Shown here: in pieces, positions 48,221 to 58,182 of the stretch
Numbering within the stretch: position 1 is the first letter of the stretch
Layout: every line of letters begins with the position of its first letter
NCBI GenBank assembly: GCA_900469615.1
Contig: UBYA01000003.1
Coordinates: 78,578 to 142,577 of the forward strand
Length of the DNA stretch: 64,000 nt
Origin: Hyphomicrobiales bacterium
GTDB lineage: Bacteria; Pseudomonadota; Alphaproteobacteria; Rhizobiales; Rhizobiaceae
Reading direction: 5' to 3'
Notes under the pieces: model-generated
What the model saw: only the letters and a program-made list of their open reading frames with translations
What the model was told of the DNA's origin: nothing
Database searches by the model: none
Made by a program: the position numbers and the translations under genes

Positions 48221-51082
48221 ATGTCACGTCAAATCCCTGCCGCACACTTTTCCCTGAAACTTTTCGTTGCGACCGCGCTCGCGTTCCTCGTCACCGTTGC
48301 GGCACCCGCGCATGCCGAAACGCAGGTCGCGGGCTGGCCGCAGGCGGTCAGCGACCTGCCGGTGGAACAGGGTATCCGCTTCGGCACACTCCCGAACGGC
48401 ATGCGCTTCGCCATCATGCATAATGCGACGCCGTCCGGTCAGGTGGCGATCCGCTTCCGCATCGGTGCAGGCTCGTTGCAGGAGCGCGACGATCAGCAGG
48501 GTCTCGCGCATTTCCTCGAGCATATGGCCTTCAAGGGATCGACCCATGTTCCCGAGGGCGAGATGGTGCGCACCCTCCAGCGCCTCGGCCTGGCTTTCGG
48601 GGCTGATACCAACGCCTCCACGAGCTATGGTGAAACCGTATATTCGCTCGATCTGCCGGAGGCCGATGCCGAAACGGTTTCGACCGGCCTGATGCTCATG
48701 CGCGAGACGGCCAGCGAATTGAAGCTCGATGCCGGCGCCTTCGACCGCGAGCGCGGCGTCATCCTTTCGGAAGAGAAGCTGCGAGACACCCCGCAATATC
48801 GGGGCGGGATCGGCTTCCTCAATCAGCTGCTGCCGGGCCAGCTCGTTCCGCGACGCTCGCCCATCGGCAAGACCGATATCATCAGCAACGCTCCGGTCGA
48901 TCTGCTGCGGGACTTTTACCGAACGTATTATCGACCGGATCGTGCCACCCTGATCGTCGTCGGCGACATCGATGCTGCTGCCATCGAAGCCGATATCCGC
49001 AAGCGCTTCGGCAATTGGACTGCGGCCGCGCCCGCACCGGCGGATCCCGACCTCGGCACGCCTGAAAAGCATGCGGAACGTGTCGGCACGGTCGTCGTGC
49101 CCGGCGGCGCGACCCGCGTGCAGATCGTCTGGACGCGGCCCTACGACGTCGCGCCGGATACCGTTGCCAAGCGCCGTGCGCAGCTGGTCGAGGATATCGG
49201 CCTTGCCGTCCTCAACCGGCGCCTTTCGGTTCTGGCGCAGCAGCCCGATCCGCCTTTCGTCAATGCGCAAGCCGGCGCCCAGGATGTGTTCAAATCGGCC
49301 CACGTCGCGATGATTGCCGCCGACAGCGATCCGGCAAAGTGGCAGGCCGCGCTTGCCGCTATCGACCAGGAGCAGCGCCGTATCGCGCAGTTCGGCGTCG
49401 ACCAGAGCGAGATCGACCGCGAAATCGCCGAATATCGCTCGATGCTGCAAGCCGCCGTCGGCGGAGCGGCAACGCGCACGAGCCCGGATATCGCCGGCAC
49501 GCTGAACTGGAGCGTCGGTGAAAACCTGGTCTTCACCTCGCCTGCGGAAGATCTCTCATTGTTCGATACCGCGATGAAGGGGCTGGCGGCGGACGAAGTC
49601 AATCAAAGTCTTCAGCGGGTCTTTGCCGGCAATGGTCCGCAACTCGTGCTGCAAATTCCGCAAATGCCGGATGGCGGCGATGCGGCCGTCGAAAAGGCCT
49701 ATGCCGCTTCGCGCGCCGTAGCGGTGACGGCGCCGGAATATGCCGCCTCCGTTGCATGGCCTTATACCGATTTCGGAAAGCCGGGCGATGTCGTCGAACG
49801 GCGCGCGGTCGACGATCTCGGCATTACGATGGTCCGTTTTGCCAACGGCGTCCGCTTGACCATCAAGCCGACCAAGCTGCGCCTGGACGAGGTGCTGGTG
49901 CGCGCGGAGATCGGCCGTGGCCGGCTGGACCTGCCACGCGACCGCCCGCTGCCGATCTGGGCGGCGCCGGCGCTGCCGCTGTCCGGCCTGAAGGCCATCA
50001 GCTATGACGACATGCAGAAGGCTTTTGCCGCGAAAGTGGTCGGGAACGATTTCTCCATCCAGGACGCCGACTTCAAATTCGAGGGTGCCACGCGGCCGCG
50101 CGATCTGCAGACGCAATTGCAGCTCCTGACGGCCTATGTCGCCGATCCGGCTTACCGTCCCGATGTCTTCAAGCGGGTCCAGCAAGCCTATCTGAACACG
50201 CTCGCCCAGCTTCAGGCGACGCCGGGCACCGTCTTCCAACGCGATTTCTCCAGTCTTTTGCATTCCGACGATCCGCGCTGGACATTCCCGAGCCGGACGC
50301 AATTGCTCGATGCCAGGCCGGAAGATTTCGAGGCGTTCCTGCGGCCGCTTCTTTCCAAAGGGCAGATCGAGGTCATTATCGCCGGCGATGTCGAGGTCGA
50401 CGATGCCATCCGCATGACCGCACAGACCTTCGGCGCGCTGCCGGCCCGTGGCGATGCAAAGGATCAGGCCGCCGATACGGGGGTGCACTTTCCCGCACCG
50501 ACGCCGAATCCGGTCGTCCGGCTGCACGATGGGCGAAACGATAGCGCCGGCGCTGCCGTCGCCATGCCGATCGGCGATTTCCTTTCCGATCTGCCGAGGG
50601 CTGCTGCCGCCAATGTGACCGGGGCGATCCTGCAGAACCGGCTCATCGACCAGTTCCGGGTCGCGGAAGGGGCAACCTACAGCCCGCAGGGCGATGTCGA
50701 TCTCTCGCGATCGATCCCCGGCTATGGTTTTTCCTATGTCTATGTCGAGACGACGCCCGCCAAGGTGGATCATTTCTTCGATCTGGTGGACAGGATTACG
50801 GCCGATCTGCGCGACGGAGACGTTTCGTCCGACGAGCTGGAGCGGGCCAAGCTTCCGATCATCGAGGCGGTAAAGAGAGCGCAGCAGACCAACAGCTACT
50901 GGCTTCAGAACCTGCACGGCGCCCAGACGGACCCTCGGCGCCTGGAGCGGATTCGCAGCAGCATCAGCGGCTATCAGGCGGTTACCGCAAAGGATGTCCG
51001 CGCCATCGCAACGACATATCTCAGGCCGGAGGCTTCCTGGCGGCTGAAGATATTGCCGGCGAACGGATCGGCCGTGCGTTAA
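48221..51082 (+). CDS. M16 family zinc metallopeptidase (two-domain, secreted)
   Basis: A 953-residue protein with a signal peptide (about 1-33, ending AHA-ET). The inverted zinc motif HFLEH is at about residues 108-112 in the N-terminal M16 domain, with the downstream Glu region (EYRSML...); the second half is a degenerate M16 domain lacking HxxEH. This is the pitrilysin/PqqL-like architecture. It probably cleaves peptides in the periplasm. It starts 26 bp after the strong hairpin following lpdA. Confidence 0.92.
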   Translation: MSRQIPAAHFSLKLFVATALAFLVTVAAPAHAETQVAGWPQAVSDLPVEQGIRFGTLPNGMRFAIMHNATPSGQVAIRFRIGAGSLQERDDQQGLAHFLEHMAFKGSTHVPEGEMVRTLQRLGLAFGADTNASTSYGETVYSLDLPEADAETVSTGLMLMRETASELKLDAGAFDRERGVILSEEKLRDTPQYRGGIGFLNQLLPGQLVPRRSPIGKTDIISNAPVDLLRDFYRTYYRPDRATLIVVGDIDAAAIEADIRKRFGNWTAAAPAPADPDLGTPEKHAERVGTVVVPGGATRVQIVWTRPYDVAPDTVAKRRAQLVEDIGLAVLNRRLSVLAQQPDPPFVNAQAGAQDVFKSAHVAMIAADSDPAKWQAALAAIDQEQRRIAQFGVDQSEIDREIAEYRSMLQAAVGGAATRTSPDIAGTLNWSVGENLVFTSPAEDLSLFDTAMKGLAADEVNQSLQRVFAGNGPQLVLQIPQMPDGGDAAVEKAYAASRAVAVTAPEYAASVAWPYTDFGKPGDVVERRAVDDLGITMVRFANGVRLTIKPTKLRLDEVLVRAEIGRGRLDLPRDRPLPIWAAPALPLSGLKAISYDDMQKAFAAKVVGNDFSIQDADFKFEGATRPRDLQTQLQLLTAYVADPAYRPDVFKRVQQAYLNTLAQLQATPGTVFQRDFSSLLHSDDPRWTFPSRTQLLDARPEDFEAFLRPLLSKGQIEVIIAGDVEVDDAIRMTAQTFGALPARGDAKDQAADTGVHFPAPTPNPVVRLHDGRNDSAGAAVAMPIGDFLSDLPRAAAANVTGAILQNRLIDQFRVAEGATYSPQGDVDLSRSIPGYGFSYVYVETTPAKVDHFFDLVDRITADLRDGDVSSDELERAKLPIIEAVKRAQQTNSYWLQNLHGAQTDPRRLERIRSSISGYQAVTAKDVRAIATTYLRPEASWRLKILPANGSAVR

Positions 51083-51109
51083 AGCACTCCGCCCGGCCAC
51101 CCGGCAGCA

Positions 51110-51148
51110 AGAGCGGTTCCGCGTTTCACGGAATCGCCGAACCGCTCT
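51110..51148. repeat. palindromic RIME-like intergenic element
   Basis: Perfect 10-bp arms AGAGCGGTTC (51110-51119) and GAACCGCTCT (51139-51148), with an inner TTCCG/CGGAA pair. Downstream sequence (GCGCACGGAGAACCGCTGCGCACTT region) recalls the spacer of the element near 20660. It lies in the convergent gap between the M16 and TraB/GumN genes and could help terminate both. Confidence 0.6.
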
Positions 51149-51279
51149 ATCTCTTTAGTTCGTATGCGATTGCGCACGGAGAACCGCTGCGCACTTGCCC
51201 TCCATCGCGCTGATCGCACCGTTTCACCGGCTGATCGTCGCGATCATGCTTGCCGATTTCGCCAGGCGCATGCGGGAGG

Positions 51280-52371
51280 TCAGTTCGCGGCCGTCACCGT
51301 AAAGCCCTGTTGTCGCAGCAGCGCCACGAGGCCCTGGTCGCCGACGAGGTGCAGTGCGCCGACGGCGATAAAGACATTGCCCTTGTCGAGGATCGGCACA
51401 GCCCGCTCTGCCATCACCTTGTTGCGGTCGAGAATGATGCGCTGCTCGAAAGCGGCGGTATCGTCGTCCGAAATCTTCTGGTCCGGCTCGATCACCTTCA
51501 GCATCGGGATCATCGCGCCGATATTGCCGGCAAGATAGAGATCGGTCATCGTTTCATTGACGTCGTTGATCCTGTCGCCCAGCTGAAGCGTCTGCATCAG
51601 CGACTTCAGATGCAACGCGATCGGAAGATCGCTCATGGCCTTGGCCTGCTCGGCAAGCGTTTCCAGGCCCCTGACCTGCTTGCCTTCGGCGGCGGCATCG
51701 GTCGCGAGCTTCTGGTCGAGGAACTTCGCTCCGGCCGCCTTGCGGCGCACCTCGCAACCCGTGACCTCGAAGGAGCTCGATATCAGCCATGGCTGCATGC
51801 GCGAAACGGCGGCAAGCGTCAGGCCGCGCTCCTTCAGCCCTGCCTCCAGGCGTGCATTGTCTTCCGGCGACAGATGCTCGCTGATGGTCGAGCCGTCGGT
51901 GAGCATGGTCAAGGAGGGATTGGCGAAAAGGGCTGCCGCCGCCTTCTTGTCGTCCAGAATCTCGTCGGATTCGACGACGATGGTATCGGCTTCGGCCGCA
52001 GCGTCGGCCGCACCCTTCGGCATGGTGAGCACGCGCGAATCCGAGACATGCATGGTGCCGAGCAGCCATGACGGCTTCAGGCCGGGCTTCTCGATCTTCC
52101 AGAAGATGCCCTTGCCATTTTCCACCTTGTCGCCGGCGGCGATGATGGAAGCGTATTTTGCCGGATCGCTCTTTTCAAGCTCGGACATGAGATCCTTACC
52201 ACCGCATCTGTCGGATACCGCTCCTTCGGCATGGGCCGGCTGCAGCGTCAGCAAGGTCGCGAGCAGCAGGATAGCCAGCATCAACGGAAAGGCTGTGGCA
52301 AACCAGAGCAGGATATCGCCGCGCGTCGGCTTCACCGACCGCATCGTCTTGGATCCGAGGGCAGAAATCAT
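51280..52371 (-). CDS. TraB/PrgY/GumN family protein
   Basis: A 363-residue protein with an N-terminal membrane segment (about residues 22-48) that is either a signal peptide or an anchor. SWLLGTMHVSDSRVL is the family motif with the His in GTMH, and a second conserved stretch is FIAVGALHLVGDQGLVALLRQQG near the C-terminus (GAxHLxG). The fold is related to EreA/ChaN-like haem or hydrolase folds; the function is unknown. Convergent with the M16 gene. Confidence 0.88.
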   Translation of the reverse strand: MISALGSKTMRSVKPTRGDILLWFATAFPLMLAILLLATLLTLQPAHAEGAVSDRCGGKDLMSELEKSDPAKYASIIAAGDKVENGKGIFWKIEKPGLKPSWLLGTMHVSDSRVLTMPKGAADAAAEADTIVVESDEILDDKKAAAALFANPSLTMLTDGSTISEHLSPEDNARLEAGLKERGLTLAAVSRMQPWLISSSFEVTGCEVRRKAAGAKFLDQKLATDAAAEGKQVRGLETLAEQAKAMSDLPIALHLKSLMQTLQLGDRINDVNETMTDLYLAGNIGAMIPMLKVIEPDQKISDDDTAAFEQRIILDRNKVMAERAVPILDKGNVFIAVGALHLVGDQGLVALLRQQGFTVTAAN

Positions 52372-52501
52372 CGAAATCTTCCATTCGCAGACGGCGTGAA
52401 TCCTGATGCAGGAAAGTGGCTTTCAGGAGACACGCCGACAGATGCTTCTGCTCTATGCGTTCGAGACGGAGATTCCCTTAACGCGCGAGGTTAATCTTTT
52501 A

Positions 52502-53473
52502 TTACGCGCGCGGATGGGCGCGATCGTAGACTTCGAGCAAACGCGAGGAATCGACGCCGGTGTAGACTTGCGTCGTCGACAGGCTGGCGTGGCCGAGCAG
52601 TTCCTGGATGGTGCGCAAATCGCCGCCTCCGGCCAGCAGATGGGTGGCAAAGGAATGACGAAGCGCATGGGGTGTCGCGGTATCCGGCAGGCCGAAGGCG
52701 CCGCGCAGCTTCTGCATGCCGTGCTGGATGATGCCTGGCTGCAGCTTGCCGCCGCGCGCGCCGCGAAAGAGCGGGCCGCCGGCATCGAGATGATAGGGGC
52801 AGATCGCTCGGTAGTGGTCGACCGCTTCGACGACGATCGGCAGCAGCGGCACCAGCCGCGTCTTGTTGCCCTTGCCGGTGATGCGCAGCGAGGTTGCGCC
52901 TTTCGGCATGTCCTCCGGTTTCAGATCGAGCGCTTCGGAGATGCGCAGGCCGCAGCCGTAGAGCAGGATCAGCACGGCCGCGTCGCGCGCGGCGATCCAG
53001 GGCTCCTCGTGCAGCTGCGCCTCGTCGCTGACGACCGTGATCGCCTGCTTGTCGGACAGCGGCTTGGGAAGCGACTTCGGTTGTTTCGGCGAGCGCACGG
53101 CGGCGGCTCCGGCAGCGTTCACCAGCCCCTTCTTTTCGAGGTAGCGCAAAAGTGAACGAAGGCCGGCGAGATTGCGCCCCAGCGATCGCGCGCCGGCGCC
53201 ATCCTTTCGGCGTGCGGCGAGAAAGGCGCGGAAGTCTGCGGGGCGCAGCGCGTGAATATCCGCAATCGTCGCCGGGCCGCCGAGATGGCCGGTGAGAAAG
53301 GTCAGGAATTGCCGCGTGTCGCGCTCGTAGGCGGTCAGCGTATGGGCTGCAAGCCGCCGCTCCTGACCCAATGCCTCGAGCCAGCGGCTGCGTTCGGCCA
53401 TCAACCTCGGGTCGGCGATGATCAACAATTCGTTCAGTGGAAAACCCCTTGAAATTCGGATTCCTTCTGCCAC
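52502..53473 (-). CDS. xerC: tyrosine recombinase XerC-type
   Basis: A 323-residue integrase-family recombinase. The SAM-like N-terminal DNA-binding domain is followed by catalytic residues Arg in GLRISEAL, His-x-x-Arg in HALRHSFATHLL, His in LGHASLSTT and Tyr in QVYTGVD. With XerD it resolves chromosome dimers at dif. The start at 53473 is a GTG; internal starts are possible because the first 15 residues are poorly conserved. XerC versus XerD is judged by length and the N-terminus and is not certain. Confidence 0.87.
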   Translation of the reverse strand: MAEGIRISRGFPLNELLIIADPRLMAERSRWLEALGQERRLAAHTLTAYERDTRQFLTFLTGHLGGPATIADIHALRPADFRAFLAARRKDGAGARSLGRNLAGLRSLLRYLEKKGLVNAAGAAAVRSPKQPKSLPKPLSDKQAITVVSDEAQLHEEPWIAARDAAVLILLYGCGLRISEALDLKPEDMPKGATSLRITGKGNKTRLVPLLPIVVEAVDHYRAICPYHLDAGGPLFRGARGGKLQPGIIQHGMQKLRGAFGLPDTATPHALRHSFATHLLAGGGDLRTIQELLGHASLSTTQVYTGVDSSRLLEVYDRAHPRA

Positions 53474-53677
53474 TTTGAAGGAAGGAAGGTTATGGAATCG
53501 CTAACTTTCCCGTAGCCGCGCTGCCTTTCCCCGTGCCGGGGATGCGGCTGCACTTCAAAAACTGCACATCGGCCGATTTCCGATCCCGGATGATCCGGCC
53601 GATCCATGCGAGGCGCTTGTCATGCTTCGATCATATTCGATTGCGAAAGAATATATCCCAACCATTCAGGACACTTC

Positions 53678-54622
53678 ATGGCACGTCGCGGTTCGATAAC
53701 TGCACTGGGACAGCTTGCAGAAACGATCGCTCTCGTGTCTCAGGGCCAGCCGGGACATATCGTCGATACGCTGATCGCCGAGCGCGGGCAGAAGATCGTG
53801 CGCAATCCGCTATGGCCGGTCATGCGCCCCTTTCTCTACACGCTGCTGCGCTACAACAAGGCGATCGAATTTGCCGATGACGTCGCCAAGCTTTCGGGCT
53901 TCCAGTGCTTCGAATATATGAGCGATCTGCTCAGGCTCGATATCGGCGTGGCCCATGCGGAGCGCATTCCGGCCTCCGGCGGCTTCATTCTCGTCAGCAA
54001 CCATCCGACGGGCATTGCCGACGGCGTCGCCGTCTTCGACCTTCTGAAGTCGCGCCGGCCGGATATGATGATCTTCGCCAATCGCGATGCCGTGCGGGTC
54101 AATCCGCGTTTCGCCGAGATGATCATCCCGGTGGAATGGCGCGAGGAATACAAGAGCAAGCCGAAGACGCGCGAAACGCTGCAGCTGACCAATCGCGCCG
54201 TCGCCGACGGCAAGGTCACGGTGCTGTTTCCCTCGGGCCGCATCGCCTATTGGGCGAATGGCAGGCTGAACGAGCGCCCGTGGAAGACATCGGCCGTGGG
54301 GCTGGCGCGCAAATACAACCTGCCGATCCTGCCCGTGCATCTGACCGCGCGCAATTCCGGCCTGTTCTACTGGTTCGCCAAATGGTCGACGGAACTGCGC
54401 GACATGACGGTGTTTCACGAGCTGCTCAACAAGCGCGGCGACCGCTTCGATTTTCTCATCGGCAACCTTATTCCCGTCGAGCATCTGGACGGCGACGTCA
54501 ACGAGGTCACGAAGGCGCTGGAGAAGCACACGGTCGTCGACCTTGCTGCCGACGACAATGCAACCTTCTCGCCGCTCGCTCCTTCCAAAGACGACGACAG
54601 CCTGGTTCCGCATTCTCTTTGA
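53678..54622 (+). CDS. lysophospholipid acyltransferase-like protein
   Basis: A 314-residue protein of the PlsC/LPLAT superfamily. The HX4D motif is SNHPTGIADG (His109, Asp114 approximately), followed by the glycerophosphate-binding FPSGRIA block. It should acylate a glycerol phosphate or related lipid at the inner membrane; the acceptor is unknown. The ATG at 53678 has AGGA 7 nt upstream. It ends 26 bp before an ATPase gene in the same direction. Confidence 0.87.
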   Translation: MARRGSITALGQLAETIALVSQGQPGHIVDTLIAERGQKIVRNPLWPVMRPFLYTLLRYNKAIEFADDVAKLSGFQCFEYMSDLLRLDIGVAHAERIPASGGFILVSNHPTGIADGVAVFDLLKSRRPDMMIFANRDAVRVNPRFAEMIIPVEWREEYKSKPKTRETLQLTNRAVADGKVTVLFPSGRIAYWANGRLNERPWKTSAVGLARKYNLPILPVHLTARNSGLFYWFAKWSTELRDMTVFHELLNKRGDRFDFLIGNLIPVEHLDGDVNEVTKALEKHTVVDLAADDNATFSPLAPSKDDDSLVPHSL

Positions 54623-54648
54623 TATCGGAATCGGTTAAACCCCGGAGC

Positions 54649-55785
54649 ATGCAACTTCGCTCCATGTTTGCCCAGAATTATCGCTCCCTGCGCGCGATCC
54701 GGATGGATCTTTCCGATGTCAACCTGTTCATCGGCGAGAACGGCGTCGGAAAATCAAACCTTTATCGTTCGTTGCAGCTGGTGCAGGCGGCGGTTCGCGG
54801 GCGGCTGGCGCATGAGATTTCCAGCGAGGGCGGCATGTTTTCGGCCATGTGGTCGGGCAAGCGGCGTTCGCATGAGCCCGCCCGCATCCGTTTCGATGTG
54901 GAGCTGCTCGACCCGGAAAGAGCGGCGATCTTCCGCTACTGGATCGAAGCGGGCATGCGTCCGCCCTGCGCATCCGCCGGATTTCCGCTGGAACCGCAAG
55001 TCAAGGCCGAGGAACTGTCGGTCGAGGCCGGGCGTCGGCCGGTGACGATGATGAAGCGCGAAGGTCCCGGTATTTCCGTGCGCGGAGAGACCGGCCGCAT
55101 GGATCAGCACCGCGAGCAGGCCCTGACCTCGGAAACGGCGATCGCGCTGCTCGGCGATGCCGGATATTTTCCCGAAGTCGGCACCTTCCGCCGTGCCGTC
55201 GATGCCTGGCGGTTTTATCATGGCTTCCGCACCGATCGCGGTTCGCCGCTGCGGGCGCCATGCCTTGCGGTCACGGCGCCCATGCTGGACGAGGACGGAG
55301 CCAATATCGCCGCCGTCTTCGCCACCCTCGTCCATACGCGCGAGGATACCGTCGAATTGGATCGTGTTCTTGCCGCAGCGCTCGGCGGGGCGCGGCTCGT
55401 CGTGCCCGAACCGCAGGAAACGGCGGATTTCGGCCTGATGCTGCCGGAGTTTCCCAACCGCGTCTTCCAGCCGCGCGAGCTCTCCGATGGCCAGATCCGC
55501 TTTCTCGGCCTTGCCGCGGCGCTGATGTCCTATCGCCTGCCGCCGCTGATCGCGCTCAACGAGCCGGAGGCGAGCCTGCATCCCGACATGCTGCCGCCGC
55601 TCGCCGACATGATCGCCGAGGCCGCCAAGACAAGCCAGATCTGGATCGTCACCCATTCCGAGCTTCTGGCGCAGGCGGTGCGCGAGCGTTGCGGCGCCAG
55701 GCCGCGCCGCGTGGTCCGCGAAGACGGCTCCACCTGGATCGACGGCATGCGGCTTACCGGCGAAATCGGTGACGACGATGAATAG
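54649..55785 (+). CDS. RecF/OLD-like AAA ATPase (COG4637 type)
   Basis: A 378-residue ABC-class ATPase. Walker A is GENGVGKSN (residues 29-37), the signature-like ELSDGQIRFL follows the insertion, and Walker B is LIALNEPEASLHPD, with a His in WIVTHSEL. No TOPRIM or nuclease domain follows, unlike OLD nucleases. The ATG at 54649 has GGAG directly upstream. Function unknown; neighbours (acyltransferase, priA) give little help. Confidence 0.88.
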   Translation: MQLRSMFAQNYRSLRAIRMDLSDVNLFIGENGVGKSNLYRSLQLVQAAVRGRLAHEISSEGGMFSAMWSGKRRSHEPARIRFDVELLDPERAAIFRYWIEAGMRPPCASAGFPLEPQVKAEELSVEAGRRPVTMMKREGPGISVRGETGRMDQHREQALTSETAIALLGDAGYFPEVGTFRRAVDAWRFYHGFRTDRGSPLRAPCLAVTAPMLDEDGANIAAVFATLVHTREDTVELDRVLAAALGGARLVVPEPQETADFGLMLPEFPNRVFQPRELSDGQIRFLGLAAALMSYRLPPLIALNEPEASLHPDMLPPLADMIAEAAKTSQIWIVTHSELLAQAVRERCGARPRRVVREDGSTWIDGMRLTGEIGDDDE

Positions 55786-55842
55786 CGGCAGCCGGGCAAT
55801 GCGGGTTTTCTTTTGCGCCTGTCCGGGGCATGGTCTGCCGCA

Positions 55843-58074
55843 ATGAGTAAAGATTCTTCCGATCTGTTCGGTGCGCTTTTCGAGGCGGCGCCCGCAAAAC
55901 CTGTGATGGCCCGCACGGTTCCGGTTCTCGTTCCGCTGCCGGCGCCAAGAGCCTATTCCTACGCCGTGCCTGAGGGTATGGCGGTGGTGCCGGGTTCGGT
56001 GGTGCAGGTGCCGCTCGGGCCGAGGCAGGTCATCGGCGTCGTCTGGGACGGCGATGACGACGACGGTGTCGATCCGAAGAAGCTCCGGCCCATCAGCCAT
56101 ATGTTCGATTGCCCGCCGCTCGGCAGGCATATGCGCGATTTTATCGACTGGGTTGCCGCCTACACGCTTTCGCCGCCGGGGCTGGTGGCGCGCATGGCGC
56201 TGAGGGCGCCGGCCGCCTTCGATCCCGAACCGATGATCGAGGGATTGCGCTTCATCGGAGGCCAGCCGGAGCGCCTGACGCCGGCGCGCGCCAAGGTGAT
56301 GGAGATTGCCGCCGACGGATTGTCGTGGACGCGGCTTGGCCTTGCGCATGCGGCCGGCGTTTCCACCAGCGTCGTCGACGGGCTGATCTCGCAGGGCATT
56401 TTCGAAACCATCTTCCTGCCGCCGCCGCCGGTGGTCGCCAGGCCCGATCCGGAATTCACAGGATCGCGGCTGCAGGGGCCGCAGAAGGATGCGGCCGACG
56501 AAATCCTGGCCGACGTGCGCAAGGGCGAATTCGCGGTTTCGCTGATCGATGGCGTCACCGGCTCCGGCAAGACGGAGGTTTATTTCGAAGCCATCGCCGA
56601 AACGCTGAGGCGCGGCAAGCAGGTGCTGATCCTGCTACCGGAAATCGCGCTGACGGCAAGTTTTCTCGAGCGCTTTCAGGATCGCTTCGGCGCCAAGCCG
56701 GCCGAATGGCATTCCGATCTTGCGCCGAAGATGCGCGAGAAGGTCTGGCGGCAGGCTGTGACAGGCGAGGTCAGGGTGGTGGCCGGGGCGCGTTCGGCGC
56801 TGTTCCTGCCCTTCGAGGATCTCGGGCTGATCATCGTCGACGAAGAGCATGATCCCGCCTACAAGCAGGAGGATCGCGTCTATTACAATGCGCGCGACAT
56901 GGCCGTCGTGCGGGGCCGCATCGGCGATTTTCCCGTGGTGCTCGTTTCGGCGACGCCTTCTGTCGAAAGCCAGGTCAACGGCCAGAGCGGGCGCTACACG
57001 ACCATACACCTGCCGACGCGCTATGGTGATGCGGCGCTTCCCGATCTGCATCTGATCGACATGCGACGGCATGCGCCGGAGCGCGGCGGCTTTCTCTCGC
57101 CCGTCATGATCCGCGCGATCGGCAAGACCGTTGCCAAGGGCGAGCAGGCGCTGCTGTTCCTCAACAGGCGCGGCTATGCGCCGCTGACGCTCTGCCGGGT
57201 CTGCGGCCATCGCTTCCAGTGCCCGCAATGCTCGAGCTGGCTGGTGGAGCACCGGTTCCGCGGCCAGATCCAGTGCCATCAATGCGGCTATGCCGAGCGC
57301 ACGCCGGAGGCTTGCCCCGAATGCGGCACGCTCGATCATCTCGTCGCCTGCGGGCCGGGCGTCGAGCGCATCGCCGAGGAGGTGGAGCGGCATTTCCCCG
57401 ACGCACGGACGATCGTGCTCTCTTCCGACATCATGGGTGGGGTCAAGCGGCTGAGGCTGGAGCTCGATGCGATCGCCAAGGGCGAGGCGGATATCGTCAT
57501 CGGCACGCAGCTCGTCGCCAAGGGCCATAATTTTCCGCTGATGACGCTGGTCGGCATCGTCGATGCCGATCTCGGACTTGCCAATGGCGATCCGCGCGCC
57601 GCCGAACGAACATTCCAGCTGCTGTCGCAGGTGACGGGACGCGCCGGGCGAACCGGCCTCAAGAGCCATGGATTGCTGCAGACCTACCAGCCGCAGCATC
57701 CCGTGATGCAGGCGATCGTCTCAGGCGATGCCGGCGCCTTTTACGAGCGCGAGATTTCCGAGCGTGAAAGGGCCATCCTGCCGCCCTTCGGCCGGCTCGC
57801 CTCGATCATCGTCTCGGCCGATACGCGCCAGGATGCGGAGACCCATGCCCGTGCCATGCGCAGCGCCGCCCCGCAGGTGTCTGGTATTTCCGTGCTCGGG
57901 CCGGCCGAGGCGCCGCTTGCCCTGGTGCGCGGCCGCCATCGCTTCCGCCTGCTCGTGCACGGCCGGCGCAATTCCGACATGCAGGCATATCTCAGGTCCA
58001 TGCTGTCGCAATCGCCGAAGGAGCGCGGCTCCGTGCAGGTGCAGCTCGATATCGATCCGCAAAGCTTTCTGTGA
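55843..58074 (+). CDS. priA: primosomal replication restart helicase PriA
   Basis: A 743-residue helicase. The 3'-end-binding domain precedes Walker A GVTGSGKTE and the DEEH box in IVDEEHD. Eight Cys arranged as paired zinc ligands lie in the CRVCGHRFQCPQC and CHQCGYA...CPECG blocks. Helicase motif V/VI GRAGRTGL follows. It reloads the replisome at stalled forks. The ATG at 55843 gives the expected N-terminus; an ATG at 55813 is less likely. Confidence 0.96.
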   Translation: MSKDSSDLFGALFEAAPAKPVMARTVPVLVPLPAPRAYSYAVPEGMAVVPGSVVQVPLGPRQVIGVVWDGDDDDGVDPKKLRPISHMFDCPPLGRHMRDFIDWVAAYTLSPPGLVARMALRAPAAFDPEPMIEGLRFIGGQPERLTPARAKVMEIAADGLSWTRLGLAHAAGVSTSVVDGLISQGIFETIFLPPPPVVARPDPEFTGSRLQGPQKDAADEILADVRKGEFAVSLIDGVTGSGKTEVYFEAIAETLRRGKQVLILLPEIALTASFLERFQDRFGAKPAEWHSDLAPKMREKVWRQAVTGEVRVVAGARSALFLPFEDLGLIIVDEEHDPAYKQEDRVYYNARDMAVVRGRIGDFPVVLVSATPSVESQVNGQSGRYTTIHLPTRYGDAALPDLHLIDMRRHAPERGGFLSPVMIRAIGKTVAKGEQALLFLNRRGYAPLTLCRVCGHRFQCPQCSSWLVEHRFRGQIQCHQCGYAERTPEACPECGTLDHLVACGPGVERIAEEVERHFPDARTIVLSSDIMGGVKRLRLELDAIAKGEADIVIGTQLVAKGHNFPLMTLVGIVDADLGLANGDPRAAERTFQLLSQVTGRAGRTGLKSHGLLQTYQPQHPVMQAIVSGDAGAFYEREISERERAILPPFGRLASIIVSADTRQDAETHARAMRSAAPQVSGISVLGPAEAPLALVRGRHRFRLLVHGRRNSDMQAYLRSMLSQSPKERGSVQVQLDIDPQSFL

Positions 58075-58182
58075 TTGATGCCGCAGATATTTTGGCTGCG
58101 CCTTCCCCTTGCAACGCGGATCATGCCATAAGTCAGCCGTCTCACTTGACTTGATTTGCGCGCAGCTGATTGGGGGCGACCG

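Noticed and set aside
53905..55785. 626-residue version of the RecF/OLD-like ATPase
   Set aside because: The first 248 codons overlap the acyltransferase gene in another frame. The ATPase fold starts at 54649 behind a GGAG site.
54649..58074. Anti-phage defence island (ATPase plus helicase)
   Set aside because: The helicase is housekeeping PriA with its zinc-binding cysteines, and no nuclease or other effector is present.
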